Origin: a virus | IMG/VR virus record: IMGVR_UViG_3300037508_002076 | Coordinates: 1 to 55,267 of that record | Length of the DNA stretch: 55,267 bases | Reading direction: 5' to 3' (one strand) | Shown here: one piece after another, positions 24,027 to 33,162 of the stretch | How positions within the stretch are numbered: the first letter of the stretch is position 1 | Layout of the letters: every line of letters starts with the position of its first letter | Program-made: the position numbers and the translations under genes | The notes under the pieces: generated by a model | The model's input: the letters and a program-made list of their open reading frames with translations, nothing else | Databases searched by the model: none | Told to the model about the DNA's origin: nothing

Positions 24027-24215
24027 ATGAAAACATTAACGGGTATACTTTTGCTATCAGTGAGAGTATTTTGTATGGTAAAAATTCTAATTTGGCTTTT
24101 CCAACAAAATTACTCTACAAATCATCCAATTTCAGAAATTCAACAATATCTCGTTTATCTCCTTTTGGATATTTGGATTGTAATTTCTTCAAAACAATTC
24201 AACGAGGAAAATTAA
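24027..24215 (+). CDS. Small membrane protein, 62 residues
   Basis: MKTLTGILLLSVRVFCMVKILIW... has one hydrophobic N-terminal segment and a second near residues 42-53 (YLVYLLLDIWIVI), so it could span the membrane twice. A host-type -7 box (TAATTTTG) lies upstream. Its stop overlaps the end of the convergent polyphosphate kinase gene. A competing frame starting at 24020 covers the same stretch but looks less protein-like. Confidence 0.5.
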   Translation: MKTLTGILLLSVRVFCMVKILIWLFQQNYSTNHPISEIQQYLVYLLLDIWIVISSKQFNEEN

Positions 24216-25315
24216 GGTTTCAAAACAGCTAAAACTTCTGGGTATTCTACATCCAAAACTTTCGTATTCTTCCCTTCATAAGGAATGTTTTGTAAAACGT
24301 ATCTAATTGCGTTAAGTCCTGATATTCTTTTGTCTTCAGAGTCAATTACAACCCAAGGATTGTTTACCGTTGAGGTCTTATCAAAAAGTTTTTCTTTGAA
24401 TTCAGTGAACCTATCCCAAAGGTCTTGCATTTTTGCATCGTTTGGAGAATATTTCCAATATTTCAAAGGTGATTTCTGACGAATATCAAATCTTCTTTTT
24501 TGAGTGTCTTTATCAATTGAAAACCATAATTTGAAAAGATAGTCTCCGTCTTTAACTAAATCATTTTCAAAGTCCTCAACATTTTCCATGAAATCAGCAT
24601 ATTCTTCAGGCGTTCCATATCCCATAACGGGCTCAACAAGTCCTCTATTATACCAACTACGGTCAAAAAGATTGATTACTCCTGGTCTTATTTGTTTTCT
24701 GTATCTGTTCCACCAATCTTTTCTATCTTCTGGTGTTGGTACACCCAACGCAACCACATTATAATATCTTGGGTTCAAGTTCTCAGTGAATTTTTTGATT
24801 GTAGAACCTTTACCCGCAGAGTCTCTTCCTTCGAAAACAACTATTACAGTTTTTCCAGTTTTTTTCAACCACTCCTGTAGTTTTAGTAACTCTACCTGAA
24901 GTTCATAAAGTTCTTTTTTATAAACTTTTTTTGGTATCAAGGAAGGCTCCTCAATTTCAAAACCATAATCTTCACTTTCAGGTTCAACACCATAACCATC
25001 TCTTTCTCTATATTTGAGAGATGTTAGAATTTTACCTAAGTAATCTTCAATATTCTTTTTTTTGTCACCTTTTTTCAAAAGTACTTTTCTCAATCCTCTA
25101 TTCATCAAATCAAAATCTATAATTTGATTGTTTGCGTAGTCAGAAATATCAACCAACATTTTCTCAATTTTGCCACCGTAGATTTTCAAAAATTGTAATG
25201 TTTCAACAACAGATTTGAGATTACGATTCATCTTTGGAGCTGAAGATTCTTCATCTTGTTCGTTCAAAATCCCCATGACCGATTTTATCCTATCTATTTC
25301 TGTCAATAACCGCAT
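24212..25315 (-). CDS. ppk2: Polyphosphate kinase 2 with capsid-targeting-like N-terminus
   Basis: The 367-residue protein has a PPK2 catalytic domain from about 125 to 350: Walker A GRDSAGKGST (163-172), WWNRYRKQIRPG, Walker B/DRSWYNRG (218-225) and KLWFSIDKDTQKRR. PPK2 moves phosphate between polyphosphate and nucleotides (ADP to ATP or GDP to GTP). In front lies about 120 extra residues starting MRLLTEIDRIKSVMGILNE|Q, the same tag as the virion proteins. I infer that the kinase is packaged and released into the cell, where it could make NTPs from host polyphosphate at the onset of infection. Both TATTTATT (25331-25338) and a TATCTTTG box lie upstream. Confidence 0.9.
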   Translation of the reverse strand: MRLLTEIDRIKSVMGILNEQDEESSAPKMNRNLKSVVETLQFLKIYGGKIEKMLVDISDYANNQIIDFDLMNRGLRKVLLKKGDKKKNIEDYLGKILTSLKYRERDGYGVEPESEDYGFEIEEPSLIPKKVYKKELYELQVELLKLQEWLKKTGKTVIVVFEGRDSAGKGSTIKKFTENLNPRYYNVVALGVPTPEDRKDWWNRYRKQIRPGVINLFDRSWYNRGLVEPVMGYGTPEEYADFMENVEDFENDLVKDGDYLFKLWFSIDKDTQKRRFDIRQKSPLKYWKYSPNDAKMQDLWDRFTEFKEKLFDKTSTVNNPWVVIDSEDKRISGLNAIRYVLQNIPYEGKNTKVLDVEYPEVLAVLKP

Positions 25316-25388
25316 AAAAAATTAATTTAAAATAAATATCGGGAACAAAGATAAGATATATTTATGAATACCAAGATACTACCGAAAA

Positions 25389-25880
25389 ATGAGAAAAATT
25401 TTCGTTACTTTATTATTGCTTTTTAGCACCCTTTTTTCTTATTCACAAGATAAAAAGGTTTGTATTTCATCTATTGAAAATAAAATCCAAATTGGACAAA
25501 TGTTGGGTAATAGAAACCTAACATTTGGTTTCAAGAACATCTTACTTGAATACCTTCAAGACAGGGAGTTTCAACTAGTAGACAGTTGTAATTTATCTGA
25601 GAATAAATTGCAAATTGAATTGATTTTCTTTGATGTTCTTAACACCAAGACAGGATTTTCTGTAATTCATAAAGAAAATGATGAAACGGTTCTCAGAGTG
25701 AGAGCAAAACTTTTGGACTCAAAAGGAAAAAAAATAAAAGAAACGATAGTAACTGAAAAGTCTTCGGAAATTTCTATGTCTTCCCTGATAATTTCGGAAG
25801 GTGGTAAAATTAATCAACAATCCGTCTCTAATGTGATAAAAAAATCCTGTGAGACATTAATCAAAAATCTATTTGAATGA
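25389..25880 (+). CDS. Exported protein, first gene of envelope operon
   Basis: The 163-residue protein has a signal peptide MRKIFVTLLLLFSTLFSYSQ. The mature part alternates helix and strand (FKNILLEYLQDREFQLVDS and KLQIELIFFDVLN), the pattern of CsgG/LpoB-like ABD folds, but it is shorter and the match is weak. It heads seven tightly spaced exported or membrane genes, overlapping the next by ATGA. TATATTTATG lies about 25 bases upstream. Confidence 0.75.
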   Translation: MRKIFVTLLLLFSTLFSYSQDKKVCISSIENKIQIGQMLGNRNLTFGFKNILLEYLQDREFQLVDSCNLSENKLQIELIFFDVLNTKTGFSVIHKENDETVLRVRAKLLDSKGKKIKETIVTEKSSEISMSSLIISEGGKINQQSVSNVIKKSCETLIKNLFE

Positions 25881-27781
25881 TGAAAAAATTATTGGCATTT
25901 ATTTCATTATTGTCATTCCCATTTTTAGGTTTTTCACAAACACCAGAAATCGGTCACTTCCAACAATTGAAAACTGTAAGGAGAGGTGACACGTTAGATG
26001 TTGCTTGGTATTACAAACCAGCGACTGGTACGGATGTGAGAAGTTTTCAAGTGGACTGGCAATATAAAAAACGACTTTTTACACACATATCCACAACTGT
26101 TGACGCTGCGGTTAGTGGAAACGGTCCCGAAATTTCCTACAGAAGTTGGGATGATTACAAATATCAATCCTACTCAAGTGGAAATTACACTTATGTGTCC
26201 GATACAAACTGGACTATAGCAAGAAACTATTTGGTTTTATCAAATGGTTCACAGGTTTCCTCTAATGGTTACATAATTCACAACAAATATACAATTAACA
26301 ACGTAATTCCAAACTTCGTATCAGATACTGTAACCCTTAATTGGGCAAGAATGTTCAAAGTTGACGGAACAACAATTGGAGACAACGTGGCGGTTTTGAA
26401 TTATAACAAACTCGCAGTGAAATTACTTGGAAACCTTACAATTTCAGGTAAGGTTTGGCTTCCACCATCAGTGATTACAAGAGGTTGGGTTCCGACATTA
26501 TATTGTTATGAAAATGCAACAGGAAATCTTGTTTCAACTACAGTTCCAGATATAAACACAGGTTTATATGTTTTGGATAATATCGATGAAAACACAAGGT
26601 ATAAAATCGAATTAAGATTCAATCCTGATAGTTTAGTTTCAATTAGAGACAATTCAGTTACTGTTACTGACGCAGTAAAAGCGTTCAACGAATTTGTAAA
26701 CGCTGACATTTCTCAAACTTACCCTCGCACTCATTTACAAAATGGGTTGGCATATTTGATTGCAGATATAAATTGGAACCAAAAGTTTGATGGTGGTGAC
26801 CCTTATGGTATTTACGCTTCCGTTTCTGGACTTAGACCGATTGCAACAAATAACTTGATTAAAGTTTTCACCAAAAACGAGTTTGATAGTTTGGCTTTAG
26901 GTACAAATCAGTGGTCAGATTGGACAACTTATACAAGTAGACAAAATTTCGTACTAGATACGGTTCTTACTTCTAATTTGTCATTAGATTTGAAATATTA
27001 TGTACAAGGAGATGTTGACAGAAGTCACTCTTCACCTGTTTATGACGCAAACGGGAACCTTGTAAGAGGTCCTGTTTATACTGGAAGATATTCTGTTAAT
27101 ATTCCGAACTCATATTCTGTAGGTCAACCCATGTTTGTACCATTTAATGTATCCACAAACGGACTAGTAAATTATGGATTACAATTCGAAATGAAATATG
27201 ACCCAACAAAAGTTAGATTCGCAGAAATAATATCAAAAGTTCCGAATGAGTGGTTACAATATGTAACTCATGATGACCAAAATGGAATCATCAGATTCGG
27301 TGGAATGAATAATCAAAAAAAGGGGGGGATAAGTGGTTTATCCACCCCCTTTAATTTAAAATTTACGCCAATTGACCCTTCGGAAGATATTTCTTCTTAT
27401 GTTTTTGTTAGACAACTAATGGACGCCTCCAATTCTGAAGGTGAACATTTCAATATTGAATTAGCATCTGAAAGAATAGTTTTAACTTATAGAGCGGCAG
27501 GGCCAGTATTAGCCGTAACGAAGCCTATTGCAGAAATCAGACCAAATCCAAATTCGGGACAATTTGAATTAACTGTTACATTTCCGAATAATTATTGGAT
27601 GAAGGGTTATGTTTATGATTACAACGGAAGAAAGGTTTTGGATTTAGGAGATTTCAAAACCGATGAGTTTACAAACGTAATCACAAGAGCCATTAACGCC
27701 AAAAATCTAGCACAAGGTAAATATTTGTTAGTGATGGCGAATAATAATGAAAGAATAACTAAACCATTTGTAAAAATTTAA
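25877..27781 (+). CDS. Secreted T9SS-sorted protein with dockerin/cohesin-like modules
   Basis: A 634-residue protein. Signal peptide: MMKKLLAFISLLSFPFLGFSQ. Beta-rich modules follow, with a Ca-binding-like DINWNQKFDGGDPYGIYASV and SGLRPI near 310-340, then GDVDRSHSSPVYDANGN and a cohesin-like domain (FEMKYDPTKVRFAEII). The last ~80 residues are a type A C-terminal sorting domain of the Bacteroidetes type IX secretion system (IRPNPNSGQFELTV...GKYLLVMANNNERITKPFVKI). It would be exported across both host membranes by the host T9SS. A phage-encoded T9SS substrate is unusual. Confidence 0.82.
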   Translation: MMKKLLAFISLLSFPFLGFSQTPEIGHFQQLKTVRRGDTLDVAWYYKPATGTDVRSFQVDWQYKKRLFTHISTTVDAAVSGNGPEISYRSWDDYKYQSYSSGNYTYVSDTNWTIARNYLVLSNGSQVSSNGYIIHNKYTINNVIPNFVSDTVTLNWARMFKVDGTTIGDNVAVLNYNKLAVKLLGNLTISGKVWLPPSVITRGWVPTLYCYENATGNLVSTTVPDINTGLYVLDNIDENTRYKIELRFNPDSLVSIRDNSVTVTDAVKAFNEFVNADISQTYPRTHLQNGLAYLIADINWNQKFDGGDPYGIYASVSGLRPIATNNLIKVFTKNEFDSLALGTNQWSDWTTYTSRQNFVLDTVLTSNLSLDLKYYVQGDVDRSHSSPVYDANGNLVRGPVYTGRYSVNIPNSYSVGQPMFVPFNVSTNGLVNYGLQFEMKYDPTKVRFAEIISKVPNEWLQYVTHDDQNGIIRFGGMNNQKKGGISGLSTPFNLKFTPIDPSEDISSYVFVRQLMDASNSEGEHFNIELASERIVLTYRAAGPVLAVTKPIAEIRPNPNSGQFELTVTFPNNYWMKGYVYDYNGRKVLDLGDFKTDEFTNVITRAINAKNLAQGKYLLVMANNNERITKPFVKI

Positions 27782-27785
27782 AACT

Positions 27786-28094
27786 ATGTCAGAAGAACAA
27801 TTAGAACAAAATGATGGGTCTTGGTCAGGACTAAAGAAGACCATCGTAGGAACACTCGGAACTGTTGTTGCGGGTGGTGGCGTATGGCTAAGCACTTTGT
27901 TGTTTGGCGGTCATGAAGAAAAACAAGAACAAGCACCTCCTCCTCAACCAACAATCGTAATTAACAATTCTCAACAACAGCAAGCAGCACCTGAGAAAAC
28001 TGTGATTATCAAAGAAAAAGCGTCGCAACCTGCTGCTAAACCAGCTGAACCTGCTCCAAAACCTAAACCTTTTTCAGAGGAACCAAAATGGTAA
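27786..28094 (+). CDS. Single-pass membrane protein with Pro/Ala-rich tail
   Basis: The 102-residue protein has residues 17-42 (LKKTIVGTLGTVVAGGGVWLSTLLFGG) as a glycine-rich membrane segment without a cleavable signal. The rest is proline, glutamine, alanine and lysine rich (PPPQPTIVINNSQQQQAAPEKT and AAKPAEPAPKPKPF), a TonB-like extended periplasmic linker. It may bridge the inner membrane to partners encoded by the neighbouring envelope genes. Confidence 0.75.
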   Translation: MSEEQLEQNDGSWSGLKKTIVGTLGTVVAGGGVWLSTLLFGGHEEKQEQAPPPQPTIVINNSQQQQAAPEKTVIIKEKASQPAAKPAEPAPKPKPFSEEPKW

Positions 28095-28097
28095 TTT

Positions 28098-28655
28098 ATG
28101 AGTCAACAAACACCAACAGGATTTAAAGATTTATTAAACTCCATGATGAAAAAGAGATGGTGGATTACCGCTCTTGTTCTTGGAGGATTTGTTGTAATCA
28201 TGGGCGCAATTTTTTTGGCTATTTTTGAACAAAGTGCTATCAGTGGAGAGTGGAAAGAGCTTCTACTTTTATTACTTGGTGCTTTTATCGGTTCTTATGG
28301 TAAGATTATTGACTATTGGTTCAGTGATACAGATAAGGACAAGATGTTAGTTCAAAAAATGGACGAAGAGGATGGTGTATCTTTCTCATCTACTTTAGAT
28401 ATGAAAGATTTTGCATCGGCTCAACATAATGAACCTATTGTGGTATCCACCCCTCAAGTAACCCCTCAGGTCGCCCCTCAAGTCGGTGTCGAAATCGATG
28501 AAGATGGTGATGGTACAATGGATGGTATCGATGAGGATGGTGACGGTATTATAGACATGTATTTCGAACATCGTCAGTGTGAACACGTTTGGGGTGACGC
28601 TGATGGTGATGGAGATGAAGAGTGTCTTAAATGTGGTCTTATTAAACAAGTTTAA
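28098..28655 (+). CDS. Membrane protein with calcium-repeat and zinc-knuckle tail
   Basis: The 185-residue protein has two transmembrane helices at about 20-45 (WWITALVLGGFVVIMGAIFLAIF) and 58-75 (LLLLLLGAFIGSYG). The C-terminal ~60 residues carry repeated DxDGDGxxD loops (EIDEDGDGTMDGIDEDGDG and ADGDGDEE), typical of thrombospondin-3/EF-like calcium binding. A CEHVW...CLKCGL metal-knuckle-like end follows. It is encoded 3 bases after the previous gene. Repeated GATGGTGATGG DNA in this region could be length-variable. Confidence 0.77.
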   Translation: MSQQTPTGFKDLLNSMMKKRWWITALVLGGFVVIMGAIFLAIFEQSAISGEWKELLLLLLGAFIGSYGKIIDYWFSDTDKDKMLVQKMDEEDGVSFSSTLDMKDFASAQHNEPIVVSTPQVTPQVAPQVGVEIDEDGDGTMDGIDEDGDGIIDMYFEHRQCEHVWGDADGDGDEECLKCGLIKQV

Positions 28656-28656
28656 A

Positions 28657-29373
28657 ATGAAGAAAATTTTATTACCTGTATTTCTACTTGCATGCTCATT
28701 TGTCAACGCACAAGTTGTGGGGACAACAAAAACTGAGCAGTATAAAGCGAGTTTTGAAACAAAGATTAATATCGATTCACTTATGGACTATGATGGTCCA
28801 CAAATTCCAATTCAAATCTTAACAATTGGAATTAGTGATGAGGTATATGAACAGTATCCTGAACTCAAAGAAAAGAAAGTTGGTCTTGGTGTTGCAAATA
28901 TCAGTTTGGAGTTTTTGTCTGAACTAAACAGATTTACTTTTACTGAAGATAAAACCGAAATAAAAAACCGTATGGTTAAACAGTTTCAGGCATCCCAAGC
29001 AGGAATCAGTCAAGACAAATTGGACGGAAGAGGTAAGATTAGACTTGCTCATTATTTCGTTACAATCGAAGTTTATGACTTTTCTGTTTCTGAAGATGAG
29101 ACTGTAAATTTAAAAGATGGAGTTAAAAATATTGTAAACACAAGACTCGGTCTTCAGGTTAGATTTACAAACGCAGAAACAGGTGAAATTATTGCAGCAT
29201 CAGGTCTTGGTGAGGCAAAGACTGTCAGAGAATTATCTCTTTTAAATGATGATAATTTGAGTGACGTTAAATTCAATCAATCTACAATAGGAATTACTAC
29301 AAAGAAAGCACTTGAAATTGCTTGTAGTAGAATTCTTGTAAGGATGATTAAAAAGGGCGTGTTCCCAAAATAA
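28657..29373 (+). CDS. CsgG-like exported protein
   Basis: The start is ATG 28657 (MKKILLPVFLLACSFVNAQ, signal peptide). The 238-residue protein has the core layout of CsgG/FlgO-like domains: VGLGVANISLEFLSELNRFTFTE, then GKIRLAHYFVTIEVYDFSV, then TRLGLQVRFTNAETGEIIAASGLGEA. CsgG forms the outer-membrane pore for curli export, and CsgG-family genes are known in T4-like cyanophages and pelagiphages. The lipobox is not obvious here (ACS lies early in the signal). It is probably the central channel or adaptor of this operon. Confidence 0.68.
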   Translation: MKKILLPVFLLACSFVNAQVVGTTKTEQYKASFETKINIDSLMDYDGPQIPIQILTIGISDEVYEQYPELKEKKVGLGVANISLEFLSELNRFTFTEDKTEIKNRMVKQFQASQAGISQDKLDGRGKIRLAHYFVTIEVYDFSVSEDETVNLKDGVKNIVNTRLGLQVRFTNAETGEIIAASGLGEAKTVRELSLLNDDNLSDVKFNQSTIGITTKKALEIACSRILVRMIKKGVFPK

Positions 29374-30858
29374 ATGTGGAAAGGGTTAAAAATTTTTTTA
29401 AGTATTGTTTGTATCTTCTTTCTCAGCTTGAAAGTTGATGCTCAAACCATTAATTACGAGTTTATAGACCCTTGCACAAAAGCTGTCACAAACTTTTCAA
29501 TCCCTATTCAGGGAGGAACAATAATTTATTTTTATGGAAAATCGGCATCATTCACCGCGGCTGACGTGGCGAGTGGTGCTTTTGCCTCTTGGGTCAATCA
29601 AGCTTATGTGGACTACAGAAAATTGACACCTTGCTCGGTTCAATCCGTAGGTGTCACAAGAAATCAAATAACCGCACAAGTAATCGGAAATGTGGTAAGT
29701 AGTGTTGTTGGTCAAATAAACTCATCCGTGATGCAAGGTTCATCTATGGGTGGAAATGATGCGGGTTCAAAAGACAATAGGTCCGAAAAAACAAGAAATA
29801 GAAATGAAAATACTAATTCTAACTCTAATAATTCCGTTTCTAATACTAATAGTAGTGGGACTTCTCCAAATGGGGGCTCAGGTGTATCAGGCGGTCAGGG
29901 CAACAGTTCTGTACCTGTGGGAAGTTCTAACCAAGGGGGTCAAACTTCTTCTCAAGGGACTTCAAATAACCCTACAAGCGGTGGCAGTGGTGTCGGGGGG
30001 AACAGTAATTCTCCTAATAGTGGGGGTAATAATAATAGTGGCGTTTCTACATCTTCTTCTACGGGAAGCGGTGAGAAAGATAAAGAAAAAGGTTCAGAGG
30101 TGGTGGCGACAACGGTAATGAACGTTGATGTAAGGAACGACCGTGGTTCAGAAAGTGGTGGTTCAAGTGGTGGAGGTGGAGGAAAAAAAGGTTCATCAAA
30201 ATCAGGAAATTCGAACCCCATGATAGTCTCATCTGACCTTACTTCCGCTCAAAACTTAGACAAAAGTTTTACAGGAATTGCAAATGTCGGTGTATCAAGA
30301 ACCTCTCTAATGGGAACAAGTTCTTGGGGTGTAACAGGAATGATTTGGTTTAATTTCAAACAATTTGCTATCAATTCAAGATATACAAAAATAAAAATTA
30401 ACCAATCAGGAACCCTTAAATTCGTTCATAATGTAAATCTAACGGGTGCTTATTCATACGGAAACCTATTTTCATTTTTGGGTTATAGTATGATAATAAA
30501 CGCCAAGAAGTGGGGAATTACAGGATTTAATATAAGTGGAGCTGTTGCCAAACTTCCTGAAGATAGTAACTTATTTATCAGTCCATCATTCACTGCATTT
30601 TATACCAAGCCAATTGTTGCAAATAAAAAACTTACCATCTCCCCTGAGATTTATTTAATTTCAACACCTGTGGTTTATTCTTCAGTAGATAAAGTAACTG
30701 TAACAGACAGAACATTCAGTGCGTTCATAGGAAGTGGATTTGATTACCAAATCTCAAGAAGATTCAAATTTAATGTAAATTATAAAGCCAATCTGAGTAC
30801 CAATCCTGAGTTTCCTATTTTATCATTTTTCTTGATTGGTAGTAAAGTAAATCTATGA
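29374..30858 (+). CDS. Exported protein with Ser/Gly/Asn-rich linker and outer-membrane barrel
   Basis: The 494-residue protein has a signal peptide at about 1-24 (..FFLSLKVDAQ) and a compact N-terminal domain with two Cys. A low-complexity linker of about 150 residues (SNSNNSVSNTNSSG, GGSGVGGNSNSPNSGG) follows, then a C-terminal beta-barrel domain of roughly 190 residues with alternating strands ending FFLIGSKVNL. It starts directly after the CsgG-like stop. The long flexible linker suggests a periplasmic or surface tether. The linker DNA is repeat-like and in another frame gives a false ORF. Confidence 0.78.
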   Translation: MWKGLKIFLSIVCIFFLSLKVDAQTINYEFIDPCTKAVTNFSIPIQGGTIIYFYGKSASFTAADVASGAFASWVNQAYVDYRKLTPCSVQSVGVTRNQITAQVIGNVVSSVVGQINSSVMQGSSMGGNDAGSKDNRSEKTRNRNENTNSNSNNSVSNTNSSGTSPNGGSGVSGGQGNSSVPVGSSNQGGQTSSQGTSNNPTSGGSGVGGNSNSPNSGGNNNSGVSTSSSTGSGEKDKEKGSEVVATTVMNVDVRNDRGSESGGSSGGGGGKKGSSKSGNSNPMIVSSDLTSAQNLDKSFTGIANVGVSRTSLMGTSSWGVTGMIWFNFKQFAINSRYTKIKINQSGTLKFVHNVNLTGAYSYGNLFSFLGYSMIINAKKWGITGFNISGAVAKLPEDSNLFISPSFTAFYTKPIVANKKLTISPEIYLISTPVVYSSVDKVTVTDRTFSAFIGSGFDYQISRRFKFNVNYKANLSTNPEFPILSFFLIGSKVNL

Positions 30859-32300
30859 AAATATTCCTTACCATATTTTTATTTTGTTTCGCACAGTTTG
30901 TTTCGCATGATTTTTGTTTCGCACAAAGTGTAACGGCACCTCCAGGAAGAACTTATCAGGTGAGTACCTCAGGTCAAGATGCAAGTGGATTTGTAATCAA
31001 CGGATTCACATCTGAAACTTTATTAACTTCAATAGGTCTTGTTAATCCCCCCGCAGGAACAACATTTTCAATCACAACAACTACAGGTTTATCTTTTGCC
31101 ACAGGATATAACACTTGGTCAAATATCACAAGAATAAGTTTCACAGGAACTCAAGCAAACGTAAATAACGCACTTGCCTCACTCAAAATCAACACAGGTT
31201 CTGCATTGGGAAGTGTTCAAATCTCAGTTTCAACAACAATAAACCCTGTGGGATATTATTACAACGCAACAAATGGTCACTTTTATAGACCAATTTCGAC
31301 CACCGCGACTTACACAAATTCAAAGGTTTTAGCTGCTCAACAAACCTTCAAAGGTCAAACTGGTTATTTGGTGACAATTACGTCTGCGGATGAACAAAAC
31401 TTTATTATTGCAAACGTTCCTCAGAATAATATATGGTTTGCTCTCTCAGACAGACTACAAGAGGGTTATTGGAGAGTTGATGCGGGTCCTGAAAATGGAA
31501 CTTTGGTCAATATTGGAAACTTTAATGGGAACCCTCAACCAGGAACATATCAAAATTGGTGTGGTGGTGAACCTAATGATGCTGGTGGTGAAGATTTTGC
31601 AGTAACAAAATGGGGTGGTGGTGGATGTTGGAATGATTTACCTGATTGGTCCAATCCTTACGTAATTGAGTTTGGTACGTGGTCAAATCCTCAGGATGCA
31701 ACTTTTACAGGATACTACGCAGCAAACACAACTAATACTGTTGCAATTACAAATACACTTTCGGGTACAGTTTCAGTTCCGACACTGAGCCCTTATCCAA
31801 CTTTGACATTATATAGGGTGGTAAACGGAGTTGAAACCTTGGTCGATTATAAAACTTTAACTTCAAGTGGAACTTACACCTTTACTTTACCTCAACAAAA
31901 TTCGACCTATAAATTAGTCCCCTCTCTTTCGATTCAAGGGATAACAACCGCCGATTTTACCCCACTATTTAACGAAATTCAAAACGTAAATACACCTAAT
32001 AATACTCCCTCAGGTTTATTTCTAACGGGAACAAAGCAGTGGAAAGCCGCTGACGCAAATAAAAATGGTATTATTGATTTAGGTGACGCATATCTAATCT
32101 TAGCACATATTACAGGACTCAGACCTATTACGGAAGTGCTTTGGTTCACTTCAACAAATTATGATTCAATCAATAGAACAAACTTTGGTTCTATATCACC
32201 CGTCACATTTTTTACAATAAATGTGACAACTTCGAACGTTACTCAAAACATCAAGTATTGTATATTAGGTGATGTTAATCTATCACATTCTTCACAGTAG
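30855..32300 (+). CDS. Secreted C-type lectin protein lacking a sorting domain
   Basis: The 481-residue protein begins with a signal sequence (MKIFLTIFLFCFAQFVSHDFCFAQ). Residues about 130-275 form a C-type lectin domain (GHFYRPISTTATY, AFQTG-like GYLVTITSADEQNFI, YQNWCGGEPNDAGGEDFA and GGCWNDLPD). A dockerin-like DANKNGIIDLGDAYLI and TGLRPI follow. It ends at GDVNLSHSSQ, exactly where its paralogue at 25877-27781 continues GDVDRSHSSPVYDANG into the T9SS domain. So the sorting domain is missing: a truncation, or loss on insertion of the endolysin gene 28 bases downstream. Confidence 0.82.
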   Translation: MKIFLTIFLFCFAQFVSHDFCFAQSVTAPPGRTYQVSTSGQDASGFVINGFTSETLLTSIGLVNPPAGTTFSITTTTGLSFATGYNTWSNITRISFTGTQANVNNALASLKINTGSALGSVQISVSTTINPVGYYYNATNGHFYRPISTTATYTNSKVLAAQQTFKGQTGYLVTITSADEQNFIIANVPQNNIWFALSDRLQEGYWRVDAGPENGTLVNIGNFNGNPQPGTYQNWCGGEPNDAGGEDFAVTKWGGGGCWNDLPDWSNPYVIEFGTWSNPQDATFTGYYAANTTNTVAITNTLSGTVSVPTLSPYPTLTLYRVVNGVETLVDYKTLTSSGTYTFTLPQQNSTYKLVPSLSIQGITTADFTPLFNEIQNVNTPNNTPSGLFLTGTKQWKAADANKNGIIDLGDAYLILAHITGLRPITEVLWFTSTNYDSINRTNFGSISPVTFFTINVTTSNVTQNIKYCILGDVNLSHSSQ

Positions 32301-32328
32301 AAAATATTTATTGAAAAAGTAAATTACT

Positions 32329-33162
32329 ATGCTACTAAAAGTTGGGTCTAAAGGAGAAGACGTTAAAAAACTTCAACAAAAATTGGGCTTAGGTGCCGAT
32401 GGAATCTTCGGTAATGGAACTGAGCAAGCAGTAAAAAATTTCCAAACAAAAAATGGTTTAAGTCCCGATGGTATCGTGGGGGAACAAACATGGCAAAAAA
32501 TTATGGGACAAGGAGTTCTAATTACTGAACCCGCTCCTGTACAACAAGCTCCAATTGTAAACACTGGTTCTTTGAAATTAGAAAATCTGAAGGGTCACAT
32601 TCCTGATAATGTTATCGCTCAAATTCCTGATACCGCAAAAAAATTCGGTATCGATACACCTTTAAAACTTGCTCACTTTCTTGCACAGTGTGGTCACGAA
32701 TCAGGAGGATTTAGACTTACTCAAGAGAATTTAAATTATTCCGCTCAGGGTCTCAAAAACATTTTCCCAAAATATTTTCCGGGAAATCTTTCTGAATCTT
32801 ACGCAAGAAATCCTCAGAAAATTGCATCAAAGGTGTACGGAGGAAGAATGGGTAACGGTCCTGAATCAACAGGAGAAGGTTTCAAATTTCGTGGTAGAGG
32901 TTATATTCAACTCACAGGTAAAGACAATTACACCGCATTTGGAAAAGCAATAAATGAAGACATTGTTTCAAATCCTGATTTGGTTTCAACAAAATACCCT
33001 TTACTCTCAGCGGCATGGTTTTTCAGTAAAAATTGTTTGAAAAGATGTGTTGATGATTCCAACGCAACTGTAACTTCCGTTACAAAATGTGTAAATGGTG
33101 GAACCATAGGACTTGCTGATAGATTGAAACATTTTAAAGAATATTATCATTTATTAAAATAA
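32329..33162 (+). CDS. Endolysin: peptidoglycan-binding domain plus GH19 lysozyme/chitinase domain
   Basis: The 277-residue protein starts with a PG_binding_1 module at 1-60 (VGSKGEDVKKLQQKLGLGADGIFG..T), then a Pro/Val linker. A GH19 catalytic domain runs from about 85 to 277, with catalytic Glu124 in CGHESGGF and the motif FRGRGYIQLTGKDNY. GH19 phage enzymes cleave the peptidoglycan glycan chain. There is no signal peptide, so a holin would be needed (candidate at 37187-37438). TATTTATT lies at 32305-32312, consistent with late expression. Confidence 0.93.
   Translation: MLLKVGSKGEDVKKLQQKLGLGADGIFGNGTEQAVKNFQTKNGLSPDGIVGEQTWQKIMGQGVLITEPAPVQQAPIVNTGSLKLENLKGHIPDNVIAQIPDTAKKFGIDTPLKLAHFLAQCGHESGGFRLTQENLNYSAQGLKNIFPKYFPGNLSESYARNPQKIASKVYGGRMGNGPESTGEGFKFRGRGYIQLTGKDNYTAFGKAINEDIVSNPDLVSTKYPLLSAAWFFSKNCLKRCVDDSNATVTSVTKCVNGGTIGLADRLKHFKEYYHLLK

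Noticed and set aside
29750-30221. ORFs in the low-complexity linker region (both strands)
   Set aside because: These come from Ser/Gly/Asn-rich codon bias of the 29374 gene. The real frame has a signal peptide and a barrel domain.
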